Shown: positions 47,497 through 57,064 of the stretch, one piece after another
Position numbering within the stretch: the stretch's first letter is position 1
Layout of the letters: each line of letters begins with the position of its first letter
Source of the DNA: Paraburkholderia sp. BL10I2N1
GTDB taxonomy: Bacteria > Pseudomonadota > Gammaproteobacteria > Burkholderiales > Burkholderiaceae
DNA: 64,000 bases
Assembly: GCF_004361815.1 (NCBI RefSeq)
Contig: NZ_SNWA01000001.1
Coordinates: forward strand, 310,001 to 374,000
Direction of reading: 5' to 3'
Made by a program: the position numbers and the translations under genes
Notes under the pieces: generated by a model
Told to the model about the DNA's origin: nothing
Database searches by the model: none
The model's input: only the letters and a program-made list of their open reading frames with translations

Positions 47497-48426
47497 TTAC
47501 GCGGTTGCTTCCAGGGCCGCCGTTTCCGGGGCCACGACGACATCAGGCGTTGCGACCACCGTTTTGGCAACTGCCTTCTTCGCTGGCGCTTTCTTGACCA
47601 CCACCTTCTTTATAGCAGGCGACGTAGCCTTCCTGGCAACAAGCTTCTTCCCCGCAGGAGCCAAATTCTTTGTCGCTGGCGCCTTTTTAGCCGTGGCATT
47701 CTTGGTGGCGACCACCTGCTTCGCTGCCGGAACTTTCTTCGCGACCACCTTGTTGTCCGCAGTTTTCTTCGTAATAGCACCGTTCTTGCCGGCGGCGTTT
47801 GACTTGCTCGCCTTGTTCACAGCACCGGTTTCTGTCGTGACCGCGCTGGCGCCTTCAATCAAAAACCTGGTGCGGTCTTTGACGGCAGCCAGCCACGCAG
47901 GCGCCGGACCACGTCCGCTCCAGGTCGCCCCGCTTTTCGGGTCGCAATATTTGGCCGGCTGCGGGCCTTTGCGCTGCCCCGAGTGAGCGCCTCCGCTACC
48001 GACTGCAGCTGAGTTCTTGACTGTAGTCTTGGTCTTGCTTGCAGTAACCACATTCGCTGGGACTACAGGGGCAGCATCGCCTGCAATCAGGAACCTGGTT
48101 CGGTCCTTCACGTCCTTAATCCATACCGGGGGACGCGCGTGCCCACTCCACGTTGCGCCAGTCTTGGGGTCACGATATTTTGGCGGCAGGCCGCCCTTTG
48201 CCGTGGCAGTGGCCTTCGCCTTTCCATTAGCAGCGCTGGCACCCGGCTTGCGCCCACGCTTCTGTGCGCCACCGACGTGCGCATCAATATCTGCCGTGGT
48301 CAGGCCATGCTTATCCATCAGAGCTCTGATGTTTGCAAGAACGGCCGAGGATTGCTTTGCAATCAGTGCTTCGGCCCGCGACTGCAGCTTCTTCATCTTT
48401 GCCTCGATTTGTTCGAGTGTTGCCAT
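47497..48426 (-). CDS. H-NS-family protein with two DNA-binding motifs and histone H1-like tail
   Basis: 309 residues. An H-NS-type N-terminus (MATLEQIEAKMKKLQSRAEALIAK) for dimerisation is followed by two copies of the H-NS DNA-binding motif: residues 83-114 (KYRDPKTGATWSGHARPPVWIKDV) and 159-190 (KYCDPKSGATWSGRGPAPAWLAAV), each ending KDRTRFLI. The last third is a Lys/Ala/Pro-rich tail, like histone H1, with KKAPAKK-type repeats. H-NS proteins silence A+T-rich foreign DNA. Its position in an accessory island fits a xenogeneic silencer or an element-carried copy. The double motif could bridge or bind DNA more tightly than one. Confidence 0.92.
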   Translation of the reverse strand: MATLEQIEAKMKKLQSRAEALIAKQSSAVLANIRALMDKHGLTTADIDAHVGGAQKRGRKPGASAANGKAKATATAKGGLPPKYRDPKTGATWSGHARPPVWIKDVKDRTRFLIAGDAAPVVPANVVTASKTKTTVKNSAAVGSGGAHSGQRKGPQPAKYCDPKSGATWSGRGPAPAWLAAVKDRTRFLIEGASAVTTETGAVNKASKSNAAGKNGAITKKTADNKVVAKKVPAAKQVVATKNATAKKAPATKNLAPAGKKLVARKATSPAIKKVVVKKAPAKKAVAKTVVATPDVVVAPETAALEATA

Positions 48427-48734
48427 TTGGACTCCCTTTGTTGTTGATTAACCGACCGCACTATGCCACGTGCATGCATACTAGCGCTATAAGTTCATAG
48501 GGTTCCGAAGGTTCTGTAACAATCCAAACGCGCGAATATGCCGTCGAAGAGCCGGCGTCCTGATTTTTCAGTCGGAAAGGCCGCATGCGCCTACCCCCGC
48601 GAATCCGCATGATGCGGCAACCTGCCACGGGCGCAACGCCCCGATTTTATGGGCGCGGTGCATGCGCAGGGCAACTCACAACAATCGTCGTTCGAAAGAA
48701 GGTCGAGCAATTGTTTTAGGAAGGGAATGATTCA
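48427..48734. other. Intergenic between divergent H-NS genes
   Basis: About 300 bp. It must contain two promoters. No clear -35/-10 is seen. Short A+T-rich pockets, for example ATAAGTTCATAG near 48490, may be binding sites for the H-NS proteins themselves. Confidence 0.35.
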
Positions 48735-49064
48735 ATGGACGAAAGAAAGCGAGATAGCATGGTTGCTTATCTCCGTCGCCGTATGCAGGAATTTGGCATC
48801 AATGCGGCCGACCTGGCGTCAGCGATTGCGAGCGACCGATCAACGCAGACAGAAGCGCGCTACCGCAGTGCGGCCGGAGACACGTGGAACGGGGAAGGTG
48901 AGATGCCGCAATGGCTACAGCAAGCGATTAGCGCCGGACAATCCGTCGAACACTTCAAAGTATCCTCAGGCGGGGAGCCGCCGCGGAAGAATCGAGAAAA
49001 GGTCGACTGGCGAGACGACCCTTTTGCAGGCAGTCCGCTGGCCCGGGTGCAGCGCCAACCGTGA
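48735..49064 (+). CDS. Small H-NS-like DNA-binding protein
   Basis: 109 residues. An N-terminal helix (MDERKRDSMVAYLRRRMQEFGINAADLASAIASD) precedes one H-NS-type motif ARYRSAAGDTWNGEGEMPQWL with the TWNGEG core, then QQAISAGQSVEHFKV. The usual long coiled-coil domain is absent, so it may modify the other H-NS protein or bind DNA alone. It is divergent from the larger H-NS gene about 300 bp away. Confidence 0.8.
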   Translation: MDERKRDSMVAYLRRRMQEFGINAADLASAIASDRSTQTEARYRSAAGDTWNGEGEMPQWLQQAISAGQSVEHFKVSSGGEPPRKNREKVDWRDDPFAGSPLARVQRQP

Positions 49065-49512
49065 CCTGCATCGATACCTTCTGTCAACACGCCACGGCCT
49101 TCGGCATAAGTAACAGCCGGACTGTTCCGACGTACACCATACGTGACTGCGTTCTGGCTTGGTAGCGGCAGCCTTGTCCAATGGCAAAGGAGTCTGGACG
49201 GGGCGGCGTGATTCCAATGGCAAAGCGACTATCTGGATATTACCCATTTCAACATTCGGCAGGGATTCGTCGCTATCGCCCGCTAGTTTGAGAAGGTCGG
49301 CACTTGCAATAAGCTTGCGCCTTCGTTCTCGTGGAAGACCGTACCTTCTTACGCGTCCGAATGCACGTATCTACAAGCTATTGAGCAACGAGATGTCGCA
49401 CGTCGCCTTCGCATTGCCACACTCCAAGCACCCCGAGCAGTGATGCACCGAGCACGCGGACGCCAAGTCACAACTGCGGTGAGGTATCATCGTCCGTATC
49501 ACTCACCACAGG
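49065..49512. other. Intergenic, about 450 bp
   Basis: No gene or hairpin is recognised. Contains only short frames. Confidence 0.3.
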
Positions 49513-50163
49513 ATGCAAAATCTCATGGCTGTAGATTCCAGCTGGTTGGGCCAAATTGAACGCGAGTGGGCGCAACTTCGCCAGTGCGACGCGGCACTCG
49601 ACGTGGAAAAGTTCTTCCGGCACGTTGTGTCAGCAAACAAGGTTGGATTTCTTTCACTCGAATCTATTGCGGCGATTGCGAATGGCCTGCTTACAAGCCC
49701 GCTGTCGGGCGCGCCCTATCTCGGCCGTCAACTACTTGAACGGGTTGGCCCTGACCGACACCCTGCCCTGCGCGTGGCACTCGCGCTGTCCCTGCTCACA
49801 GAAACCGGTGGGCCAGTTGACTACGAGCTCGGCCACTCGATACTGGGCGATGTCATCAAAGACGATTCAGCTAGTGCCCCGTTGCGGGGCATGGCGACTG
49901 CGGCGCTCGCCGACAGTGCGCGCCTCGCACGTGGCCTGGACCTCGACCTCGAACTGGCCAAAGAGATGTACGCCACAGCGCTGGAACTGGGCCACCGTGC
50001 GGCCGCCCACAACCTTGGCCTGTACTGGGAGGGACGCTGGGATGGAAGTGCTCCGGGCGACATCGTTCCAGACAACACGAAAGCGCTGCAGGCCTACAAA
50101 AGCGGCGGTTCGAACGCAAAATGCACCGCCCGTCTGGACGCATTGCGGGGCCGCCAGCGATAA
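49513..50163 (+). CDS. Sel1-like repeat protein
   Basis: 216 residues. The C-terminal half has a Sel1-like helical repeat: LELAKEMYATALELGHRAAAHNLGLYWEGRWDG then DNTKALQAYKSGGSNAKCTARLDAL, typical of the [A/L]-x3-Y-x2-A...A-x3-LG-x2-Y pattern. The first half (LGQIEREWAQLRQCDAALDVEKFFRHVV) is helical and unclassified. Sel1 repeats mediate protein contacts. No signal peptide is seen, so cytoplasmic. Partner unknown. Confidence 0.65.
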   Translation: MQNLMAVDSSWLGQIEREWAQLRQCDAALDVEKFFRHVVSANKVGFLSLESIAAIANGLLTSPLSGAPYLGRQLLERVGPDRHPALRVALALSLLTETGGPVDYELGHSILGDVIKDDSASAPLRGMATAALADSARLARGLDLDLELAKEMYATALELGHRAAAHNLGLYWEGRWDGSAPGDIVPDNTKALQAYKSGGSNAKCTARLDALRGRQR

Positions 50164-50233
50164 ACCACGCCAATCGCTCCCAGGGAGCCCGCTGCTTAGA
50201 TTGGCTCACGCGCAGTAATACGGAGAAGAGACC

Positions 50234-50371
50234 GTGAAATTCGTTGGGTGCGGTTTGGTAATGATGGCGCTCGCATCTTCCGCGTTCGCAGGCGAGCGCT
50301 ATAAGAGGTTTGGATTCCGCCCGAAGCGCAAGGCGAGATGCACTACGGCCGAACCGCTCAGAGGCACTTAA
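50234..50371 (+). CDS. Small secreted peptide, unknown function
   Basis: 45 residues with GTG start after GGAGAAGAGACC. The first 20 residues (KFVGCGLVMMALASSAFA) are a Sec signal; the mature part GERYKRFGFRPKRKARCTTAEP is strongly basic. No family is recognised. It may be a small periplasmic or cell-envelope peptide, or a chance frame. Confidence 0.45.
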   Translation: MKFVGCGLVMMALASSAFAGERYKRFGFRPKRKARCTTAEPLRGT

Positions 50372-50652
50372 AACGCAAACAAGCCGGGACTCATCTCGTA
50401 AGGACACGGACGCGTCATCCGGCAGCTACCACGAAGCTGGCTGCAAAATCGCGCACAACCCATGACGGCACGCGACGCATTGCTCCCGACATGTCTGATA
50501 TTCCGAGGCAATTAGCTCCGGAAGGAAACGTGCTGCGCGTTGGCACCGGCGACTCGCGTGCTGAGGTCGACCGCTGATGGAATCCGGGAGCTACGATGGA
50601 TATCGCATCTGGCGTCAAGCAATAGGGGTCGTCTCGCGGATTCCGGCCCTCG

Positions 50653-50787
50653 ATGGCGCTCGAGCATGACGCCGACATTGCGAAGGTACAGGAGTGGCTG
50701 GGGCACGCGAACATCGCGACGACGCGGATCTACGACCGCCGCCGCAGCCGTCCGGAGGATTCGCCGACGTTCAAGGTGGCGTACTAG
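50653..50787 (+). pseudogene. C-terminal fragment of a tyrosine recombinase
   Basis: Frame reading [29 protein letters not shown] then a stop. The H-x-x-[A/G] motif and the catalytic Tyr in TTRIYD are the end of an XerD/phage-integrase domain. The N-terminal and middle parts are missing, so it is a remnant of an integrase. It marks the edge of a former integrated element. Confidence 0.75.
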
Positions 50788-51278
50788 GGACACCTCAGGG
50801 ACGAGCGATATACACGTCAGCGTGCGCAAGACGTGCTATTTGAATGTCACCGATCGGCCATGAAGGGACGCTCGCTGGACGGCGACAAACGGCTGAAACT
50901 CGACGCATTTCGGCCACTCGACGCCGTTGCGTTCAGGGCAGAGGCCCGCGTCGGCCCGGTCACCGAGCACGCTTCGCTGGTGCTCAAGGGCAGCTACACT
51001 GTGCCGCCGCCAGTGGGCAAGTCGAAGTCATTGGACTGCGGCAGCCGGCCCCCTTCGTCACCGGCTGGCTCGACGGGCAGGACGGTTCCCGGGCAGTGCA
51101 GGCCTTCCGGGTGCTTCTCTCGCGGCACCGCTTGTCCAAGTGGTGCTTTTTCCTCATTCCGTCATCCGTGCAAGGGCGCACGATGGATCAGAGCGCGATA
51201 CTTTCACCGCGAGGGCGTGCGCGGCCGCCTGGGTGCCGCATAGGAGCAGGATCGTGAGCCACCGGACCTCTAGCGGTA
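50788..51278. other. Intergenic with degenerate coding-like sequence
   Basis: Bases 50865-51110 give coding-like stretches in two frames (GRSLDGDKRLKLDAFRPLDAVAF, then GWLDGQDGSRAVQAFRVLLS), suggesting a frameshifted remnant of unknown type. No family is recognised. Confidence 0.35.
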
Positions 51279-51740
51279 TCAATATGGCGGATTGACGACG
51301 GTATACTGCGATCCCTGCGGCGCATACCAGGTGCCACCGCATTGCTGATAGACCATGCCGCCGTAGTTGACTGGAACGCAATTGGGCGGCACCGTGGCTA
51401 CCATCGAGCCGACGGCGGCAGCCGTCACGGCCACCGTGGTTCCGACCACTGCCGCGGCCGCGACCGGATGATCCCATCCGCCGCAACGGCCCGTGCAGTC
51501 CACGTTCACGTTGACATTTCTCTCTGCGTTGACGTTGTTGACGCTGGTGCTGCGCACGTCGTTCGTGCGCGCATCGGCCCTGCTGTTGTTGACCTGCGCG
51601 CCTTGCCCGGCGCGCGCACCGGCTGCTGCACCACCCCCACCCCCGCGGCGCTGCGCTTCCGCGATGGGTGCCATGACGAAGCTCGCCACAATGACGGCAG
51701 CCGCCGAGGCCAGAACCAGTTTGCCAATTAACGTTTTCAT
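51279..51740 (-). CDS. Small secreted protein, DUF-type Gly/Asn-rich
   Basis: 153 residues from ATG 51740, with GAGGAG upstream. Signal peptide LVLASAAAVIVASFVMAPIAEA, then RRGGGGGAAAGARAG, an Asn-rich stretch (NNSRADARTND, NVNAERNVNVNVD), two hydrophobic Ala/Val segments and a C-terminus PPNCVPVNYGGMVYQQCGGTWYAP. The last region is a conserved pattern in small envelope proteins of unknown role. It lies 11 bp after the DUF2092 gene and so is co-transcribed. Confidence 0.65.
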   Translation of the reverse strand: MKTLIGKLVLASAAAVIVASFVMAPIAEAQRRGGGGGAAAGARAGQGAQVNNSRADARTNDVRSTSVNNVNAERNVNVNVDCTGRCGGWDHPVAAAAVVGTTVAVTAAAVGSMVATVPPNCVPVNYGGMVYQQCGGTWYAPQGSQYTVVNPPY

Positions 51741-51751
51741 GTCGGGCTCCT

Positions 51752-52522
51752 CTACTTTGCCTTGCGCTCGACGATCTCGATCTTCTTCGCCCCCTGGGGT
51801 GGGGTGAACTTGAAGATCGAGTCCTCGAACGCCGGCTTCAGGTTCCAGCTGATCACGGAGACCGACTGCGGACGTGCTTCGTCGGCGCGGTTCGTAATCG
51901 CGACCTTGCGCGGCAGCGGCTGGTCTCCGTTTTTGATCCAGATCTGCCAGTCGATGCTGCCCTGACGGAAGGCGTAGTGGTCGCAAAGATCCTTCCCGAT
52001 GAAATCCTGGCCGGCGTTCATCGCCGAATCGATCTTGTCGAGCGGAGCGCTGGGCGTACCCCAGCGGAAGAGGTCTTCAAGCGGCAGCTCCACGCCGTAC
52101 TTTTCCTCGAGCCTTTCGATCAGGTCTCCGATCGAGCCGGCGAATTCGACGGTCGAATAGAATTTCTGCGCGGGCGTATAGAGCGTCACCGTCTTGCCGT
52201 TGAAGACAAGCTGACGATCGGCGCGGGCGCTGGAAATCCAGGCGTGCAGCTTCGAGGGGCGTACCACGTCCAGCTCCGCCCTGGCGGTATGCTGAAGCTT
52301 CTGGCCATCCTTTAGAACCTGCTCACCCGTGAGTTCGGTGGACACACTGAAGCGCTTGAGCTTCTGCAGGTAGGAGCCCATGTCCCTGAGGGCTTGGACA
52401 GATGCCGGATCGACGGCGTTCGCTGCCGGCTTGGAGCCAGCTGACGGCGGGGTCTGTGCGTAGGTACCTGCTGAAGCGAATGACACCGCCAGCAGGCCGA
52501 GCGCGAGTACTTTTCGTTGCAT
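51752..52522 (-). CDS. DUF2092-family periplasmic protein
   Basis: 256 residues from ATG 52522. Signal peptide LALGLLAVSFASAGTYA. The mature sequence has the DUF2092 order: ALRDMGSYLQKLKRFSVSTELTGEQVLKDGQKLQ, ARAELDVVRPSKLHAWISSARADRQLVFNGKTVTLYTPAQKFYS, then DHYAFRQGSIDWQIWIKNGDQPLPRKVAITN. The fold resembles LolA/LolB-type lipoprotein carriers, so lipid or lipoprotein handling is an inference. In an operon with the small secreted protein. Confidence 0.85.
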   Translation of the reverse strand: MQRKVLALGLLAVSFASAGTYAQTPPSAGSKPAANAVDPASVQALRDMGSYLQKLKRFSVSTELTGEQVLKDGQKLQHTARAELDVVRPSKLHAWISSARADRQLVFNGKTVTLYTPAQKFYSTVEFAGSIGDLIERLEEKYGVELPLEDLFRWGTPSAPLDKIDSAMNAGQDFIGKDLCDHYAFRQGSIDWQIWIKNGDQPLPRKVAITNRADEARPQSVSVISWNLKPAFEDSIFKFTPPQGAKKIEIVERKAK

Positions 52523-52955
52523 GGTTACCTCCGCGTCGCGAAAGGATGCTCGGAGCAATGGCTTCGATCGGGGTCCGCGAGTTGTCCTCCGAATCATGCC
52601 GTGGGGCTATTGAACCTTGGTGCCAGGGAGCGGCGGCATAATGCAGCGTCAAAGCCCCCCTCCCCATAAATGATAGGAAATGGCCTCAGGGCTTTCCCGC
52701 CGGCCGCATTCTGTCAAATTCCTGACAGCTTGATGTCCATCGCCCGGGACACCGACTCCGTGTACCAGTTTAGTCAACAATCAGAGAGTCATTGGCCGCT
52801 CGACGCAGCCGTTGACCCCGCACAAGGCCTAATTGCACCATGGCCACCAAGTCTCTTCATCGGAGACCAGTGAGCTGGAAGCCCGGGCATCAGCTCACCA
52901 AGCGCACGATCACCGCGCCCCAGGTGGTGAGCAGGATGTGGCCGATCGCCACCGC
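52523..52955. other. Intergenic, about 430 bp
   Basis: No gene is recognised. The right part (52833-52955) is open in one frame but not similar to anything; it replaces the catalytic N-terminus of the serine recombinase remnant. Confidence 0.3.
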
Positions 52956-54085
52956 GGCATTCACATCATCGGTGTCTCCGACGGCTACGACACCAACTCG
53001 TGCGCCGGGCGCAAGCTGCTACGCAGAGTCCGGGGACTGATTTGCGAAACCTACCTGGACGACTTGCGCGCCAAGACCCATCGCGGCTTGATCGGGCAGA
53101 TCAAGCTCGGCTATCACGTCGGTGGTCTGTCGTATGGCTATTGCTCGGTCATTGCCGGTCTGAACGCGCGCGGCGAGCCGATCGGGCATCGCCTCGAAGT
53201 TGACGACGCACAAGCCGAGATTGTGCGCGAGATCTTCAGGCACTACGCGTTGGGGGAATCCTGTCAGCGGATCGCTGCAGAGCTCGACGCGCGTGGCGTC
53301 CGCGGGCCACGTGGAGGAACCTGGTGCGTATCGGCGCTTTATGGTTCGCCAGCGAAGGGCGCCGGTGTGTTGAACAACGAGCACTACGTCGGGCGCTACG
53401 TATGGAATCGCTCAAAGTGGATCAAGAACCCCGATACGGGAAAGCGCGAGCGATTCATTCGGCCGGAGAGTGAATGGCAGTCGGTCGCGCGCCCTGAGCT
53501 ATGCATCCTCGATGATGACCTTTAGCACGCAGTGCACCAGCGCATGGCCTCATCCCGGCGCGCGGGAGGTCGACGAGGGCGCGGCGGCGTCCCGACGACT
53601 CTCCTGGGTGGCATCATCCGCTGCGGTTCTTGTGGCGGTTCGGTGGTCAAGATAAAGCACGCACGTACGGATGCGCCGCGCACAAGGACCGTGGTCCTGC
53701 AGTTTGCGAAGGTGTCGATGCGAGCTAAGCATACGTAGATCGGCACCTGCAGCGCGACATTGAGCGGCTCACCGATGCTGTCGCGCAGATGGGACTGTCG
53801 AGCGAACTTGCCGAACGGTTGCGCCAAGCGGAAGCCACGTGACGCGCCAAAACGCGCAAGGACGCGCGCGGCGGTAACGCCGGTACCTGCGGTGGTCCGA
53901 GCGCAGGTACGCGCGTTGGTGACCGGCCTGGACGTCGCGCTGCGTTCGGATCTTGCCCGCGCCCGGGACGCGTTGCGGGCCTTGCTCGGTGACGTGCAGC
54001 TGATCGAGGAAAACGGCGCGGTGTACGCCGAATGCGACAACGCCGCCGAAAGGCTACCGCTGGCCGACGGCGGCATGTCGATGGG
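52956..54085 (+). pseudogene. Large serine recombinase, degraded
   Basis: GIHIIGVSDGYDTNSCAGRKLLRRVRGLICETYLDDLRAKTHRGLIGQ starts the visible part and includes the resolvase C-end and the recombinase domain (LEVDDAQAEIVREIFRHYALGESCQRIAAELDARGV). The zinc ribbon (LLGGIIRCGSCGGSVVK) is in another frame after a stop near 53524; later pieces (VQLIEENGAVYAECDNAAERL) are in a third. The catalytic Ser domain is missing. It is an inactivated site-specific recombinase from an integrated element. Confidence 0.82.
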
Positions 54086-54092
54086 TCGGGTC

Positions 54093-54150
<58 letters not shown>

Positions 54151-54357
54151 CGGTCCATCACGCTGCACGGAGTGTACTGATGCTACCGATCGCAGCGTTG
54201 CATGCGATCGTCTCGTATCGGCAGGAAAGCGGACCGGCGCCAATGCTGACTGAGTGGCTCGAACGGGTCGATAGCGCCTGTTCGACTTCCCTGTAACCGG
54301 TCGTTCAAAGAGAGTGAACTGGATGGATGCTCGAACGGCCGACGACCCGACGACCCG

Positions 54358-54486
54358 GTAGTCGAACCCAACGTCGCCGACGCGATCCTTGACCGGCTGG
54401 TGCACGACGCTCATCGCATCACGCTCGCGGACGAATCGCTGCGCAAGACGCGCAGTCGATTGACCGCAAAGCCGCAGTCCGAGTAA
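54358..54486 (+). pseudogene. istB: IstB (IS21 helper ATPase) C-terminal fragment
   Basis: Frame reading [31 protein letters not shown] and a stop at 54484-54486 is the end of IstB. The rest of istB and istA is missing, so only the right end of an IS21-type element remains. Confidence 0.72.
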
Positions 54487-54533
54487 AAAGGTAAAGGTCC
54501 CGCGTCGCTGCGCCCCGTTTGTTTGCGATGGCG

Positions 54534-54603
54534 TGGAATCCTTGTTCGCTTTGCCGTGGAATCACGATTCTTTGCCCTGGAATGGCCGTTCTCTTTGTGG
54601 AAT
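54534..54603 (+). repeat. IS21-type terminal repeats
   Basis: TGGAAT occurs at 54534, 54557, 54578 and 54598, spaced 23, 21 and 20 bp, in a GTGGAAT...TTTG context. Repeated spaced motifs just after istB are typical of IS21 ends. Confidence 0.6.
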
Positions 54604-54701
54604 ACGCCGCCTTCCGCGCGCCGGACGTGTTTCCGACCGAAAAGGAAGCGATCGCATACGCGAAGCAGTTCGCCGAGGACTGGCTCGCGCGCAAGGCGTA
54701 G
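54582..54701 (+). pseudogene. Truncated gene next to the IS21 end
   Basis: Frame EYAAFRAPDVFPTEKEAIAYAKQFAEDWLARKA ends at a stop; only the C-terminal about 30 residues lie outside the IS21 end, and the first few come from the terminal repeat. Probably the 3' piece of an unknown gene cut by the IS insertion. Confidence 0.4.
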
Positions 54702-54710
54702 CCTCGACCC

Positions 54711-54935
54711 ATGAAACTCCGAATTCAGCCATGCGCTGCGTGCGCGGATCTTCACGGTAGGCCGGCTAGCGTTGCGCCGCATGACGATTTGGGGGTGAGA
54801 GCTCCCAGTGTTCTCGACGACCCGGTAGTCGAGTTGCGCTATGCATGCACGCAGTGCGGGGGCGTCTTCGCGTGCATTCTTGCCGGGCCGCCAGAGAAAC
54901 AGATTTGGATGTTGTTGAACGCCGGCCAGCATTGA
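54711..54935 (+). CDS. Small zinc-ribbon-like protein, unknown function
   Basis: 74 residues starting MKLRIQPCAACADLHGRPASVAP. Cysteine pairs CAAC and CTQC (in VELRYACTQCGGVFACIL) suggest one zinc site. In plan it resembles the minus-strand protein at 34302-34670, with a first CxxC, about 40-50 residues, then YRC/YAC-x2-C. Function unknown. It lies 9 bp after the truncated gene. Confidence 0.5.
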   Translation: MKLRIQPCAACADLHGRPASVAPHDDLGVRAPSVLDDPVVELRYACTQCGGVFACILAGPPEKQIWMLLNAGQH

Positions 54936-55502
54936 GGCTGGGCTGTCCTTCCCGAAAAACCATGGCATGCGCGTGAACGCGCAGGAGATCTCAGAGCAGA
55001 CCGAGATTTAGCGCCGCCGTTACCGGCCGCACGCCACGTCAGTTCGATAGGGCTCGCGCGGCCGCTATCTCGCCTGATGTCCTGCGAGTACTACCGGCCA
55101 TGAAGCGTCGTTAGCTTGCAACGGCACCAGGACATTCGGGCGTCCGATCAGCCCAGACACCGGACTTTTATCAGCCGCCACGCCGATCGATCATGAAAAA
55201 GCCTGGACGGCAGTGGCGGTTGATCCGACTAATCCTCAAAGCCTTTACCATCGACCTGTCCGAGGAAATTAGACCACTACACCACTCCAGCAGGAAAGAT
55301 CAGGCGATCCGCCAGGGAGCAGACCGCAAATATGACAAGGACATGAATTTAGCACGACTCCGCCGAACCCCCTTGCTTTTAGTCGAGTCCCTTGCCTTAA
55401 ATGTAGAGGCGTCGGCGTGACCTTCATGGGCAGTGCGATCAGCGTGGACAACCATGAAGCGATTCGATTGCCGTTCAGCCTCACTGTATCGGGAGAACAA
55501 TC
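54936..55502. other. Intergenic, about 570 bp
   Basis: No gene is recognised. Near 55490, GGGAGAACAATC before the ATG at 55503 serves the PQQ gene. Confidence 0.3.
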
Positions 55503-57064
55503 ATGCGGATCTGGATAGTTGCCGTTCTTCTCGCTCTGATTGTGCCGGCCACTACGTACGGCGAACGCGAAGGTAAAGACGACTGGCCGATGTACGGTCG
55601 GAATCTGGAGCACACCTTCAGCATCCGGACTCCCGTATCAATCCCAGGAACGTTGCAAACCTGCAAGAGGTATGGACCTTCCGTACTGGGGACGCCGTCA
55701 CTGCATCACCTACCGTCGTCGATGGCGTGATCTACATCGGCTCGTGGGACGGCTTCTTCTATGCGCTCGATGCGCACTCCGGAGCGATGCGCTGGAAGTT
55801 CCAGGTCGACTGCCAGAACACACTGATACCCGTCCCACCACAATGCCTCGCGTCCGGGCAGCAACCGCCCCCGCGTTTTTTTAGTCAAGGTGGACTGATC
55901 ACTTCGTCCGCGGCCGTGATTGCGGGCAAAGTCTATTTTGCTGCTGGCAAGACTCTCTATAGTTTGAATGCGAAGGACGGGTCGTTGCGCTGGAAGCGTG
56001 TCGTTTGCGGTAACCCGGACGAGCCGGCTTGCGCCTCCGATGCAAAGGATCCGTCGCAAATCTACTCATCTCCTGCCGTCTTCGAAGGCATGGTCTTCGT
56101 TGGCTGGACGCCCGGCGCCAATCACTACCGCGGGGGGTTTGCGGCATTCGATAGCGAGACCGGCGCAATGCGGTGGCGCTTCGAGGTCGACCCGATATTG
56201 GGCGCTAACGGGCAGCCGCTATTGGTGAACGGACATGTCGCGGGTGGGCAAAATCGTGGCTGTGGCAGCGTTTGGTCGTCTGCGGCGATCGACGTTGATC
56301 GCCACCTCGTCTTCTTCGGAACCGGCGACTGCAACAATGCTGCAACCGCGCCATATCATGAGGCCGTCATCGCCTTGGATAGCCGTACGGGGCAACTCGT
56401 TTGGGCATTTCGACCTCGCGTGAGCGATCCCAAGCTCTGCGACTTCGACTTCGGCGCCTCGCCTAATCTCATTCAGACCGACCAAGGCCAGTACGTGGGC
56501 GTAGGCCAAAAGGACGGGACGTATTACCTGCTTGAGCGTCTTACGCGTAACCCCGGTGGCAAGCTTGTGTGGGCGAGGAACGTCGTCTTCGGCGGAAACG
56601 CGGGGGGCTTCTATGGCGGTGCAGCTATTGGCGAATCTCGAATCTTCAGCGCAACAGGGATTGGTGACGGTAATGTGTACACGCAGACCGGGCTTTGCGA
56701 TCCACAGAATCCTCGCGATACGTTCATCCAGGAACCGACCATGCACGCCCTTGACCTGGGTGGAGGCGGTGTTCTTTGGCAGCAGTCCATGGACCCGGGC
56801 TTCGCGCCTACTGCACTTGCTGACGGCGTCGTCTTCAATGGCACCGTTGGACTCTTGCAGCCACCCGCGTTGAATGCCTACGACTCGCGAACTGGCGCAT
56901 TGCTGATGAGCTTCCCGATGAAGCCTCCTGGATCGGTCGATTCCGGAGCCACGCCGGTTGGCGACATGGTGTTCGTTGGTTCTGGGTACACGAACGATGG
57001 TACGGGCGGTGGTGTGCACGCATTCAGGCTGCTCGAGCGGTCTTCGAGCGCGGCATTGCGTTGA
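55503..57064 (+). pseudogene. PQQ-type beta-propeller protein, frameshifted near the N-terminus
   Basis: The signal peptide (MRIWIVAVLLALIVPATTYG) and first blade phrase DDWPMYGRNLEHTFS lie in one frame; the rest, from NPRNVANLQEVWTFRTGD through YIGSWDGFFYALDAHSGAMRWKFQVD and further blades to the end at 57064, is in the next. A one-base change near 55640 separates them. Repeated DxxTGxxxW-like blade ends are PQQ propeller signatures; the family includes PQQ-dependent and polyvinyl-alcohol dehydrogenases. Either a pseudogene or a sequencing error. Without the shift it would be about 520 residues, normal for the group. Confidence 0.85.

Noticed and set aside
55250..55330. Possible tRNA-like sequence (ACCACTACACCACTCC)
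   Set aside because: No cloverleaf with paired acceptor and anticodon arms can be drawn.
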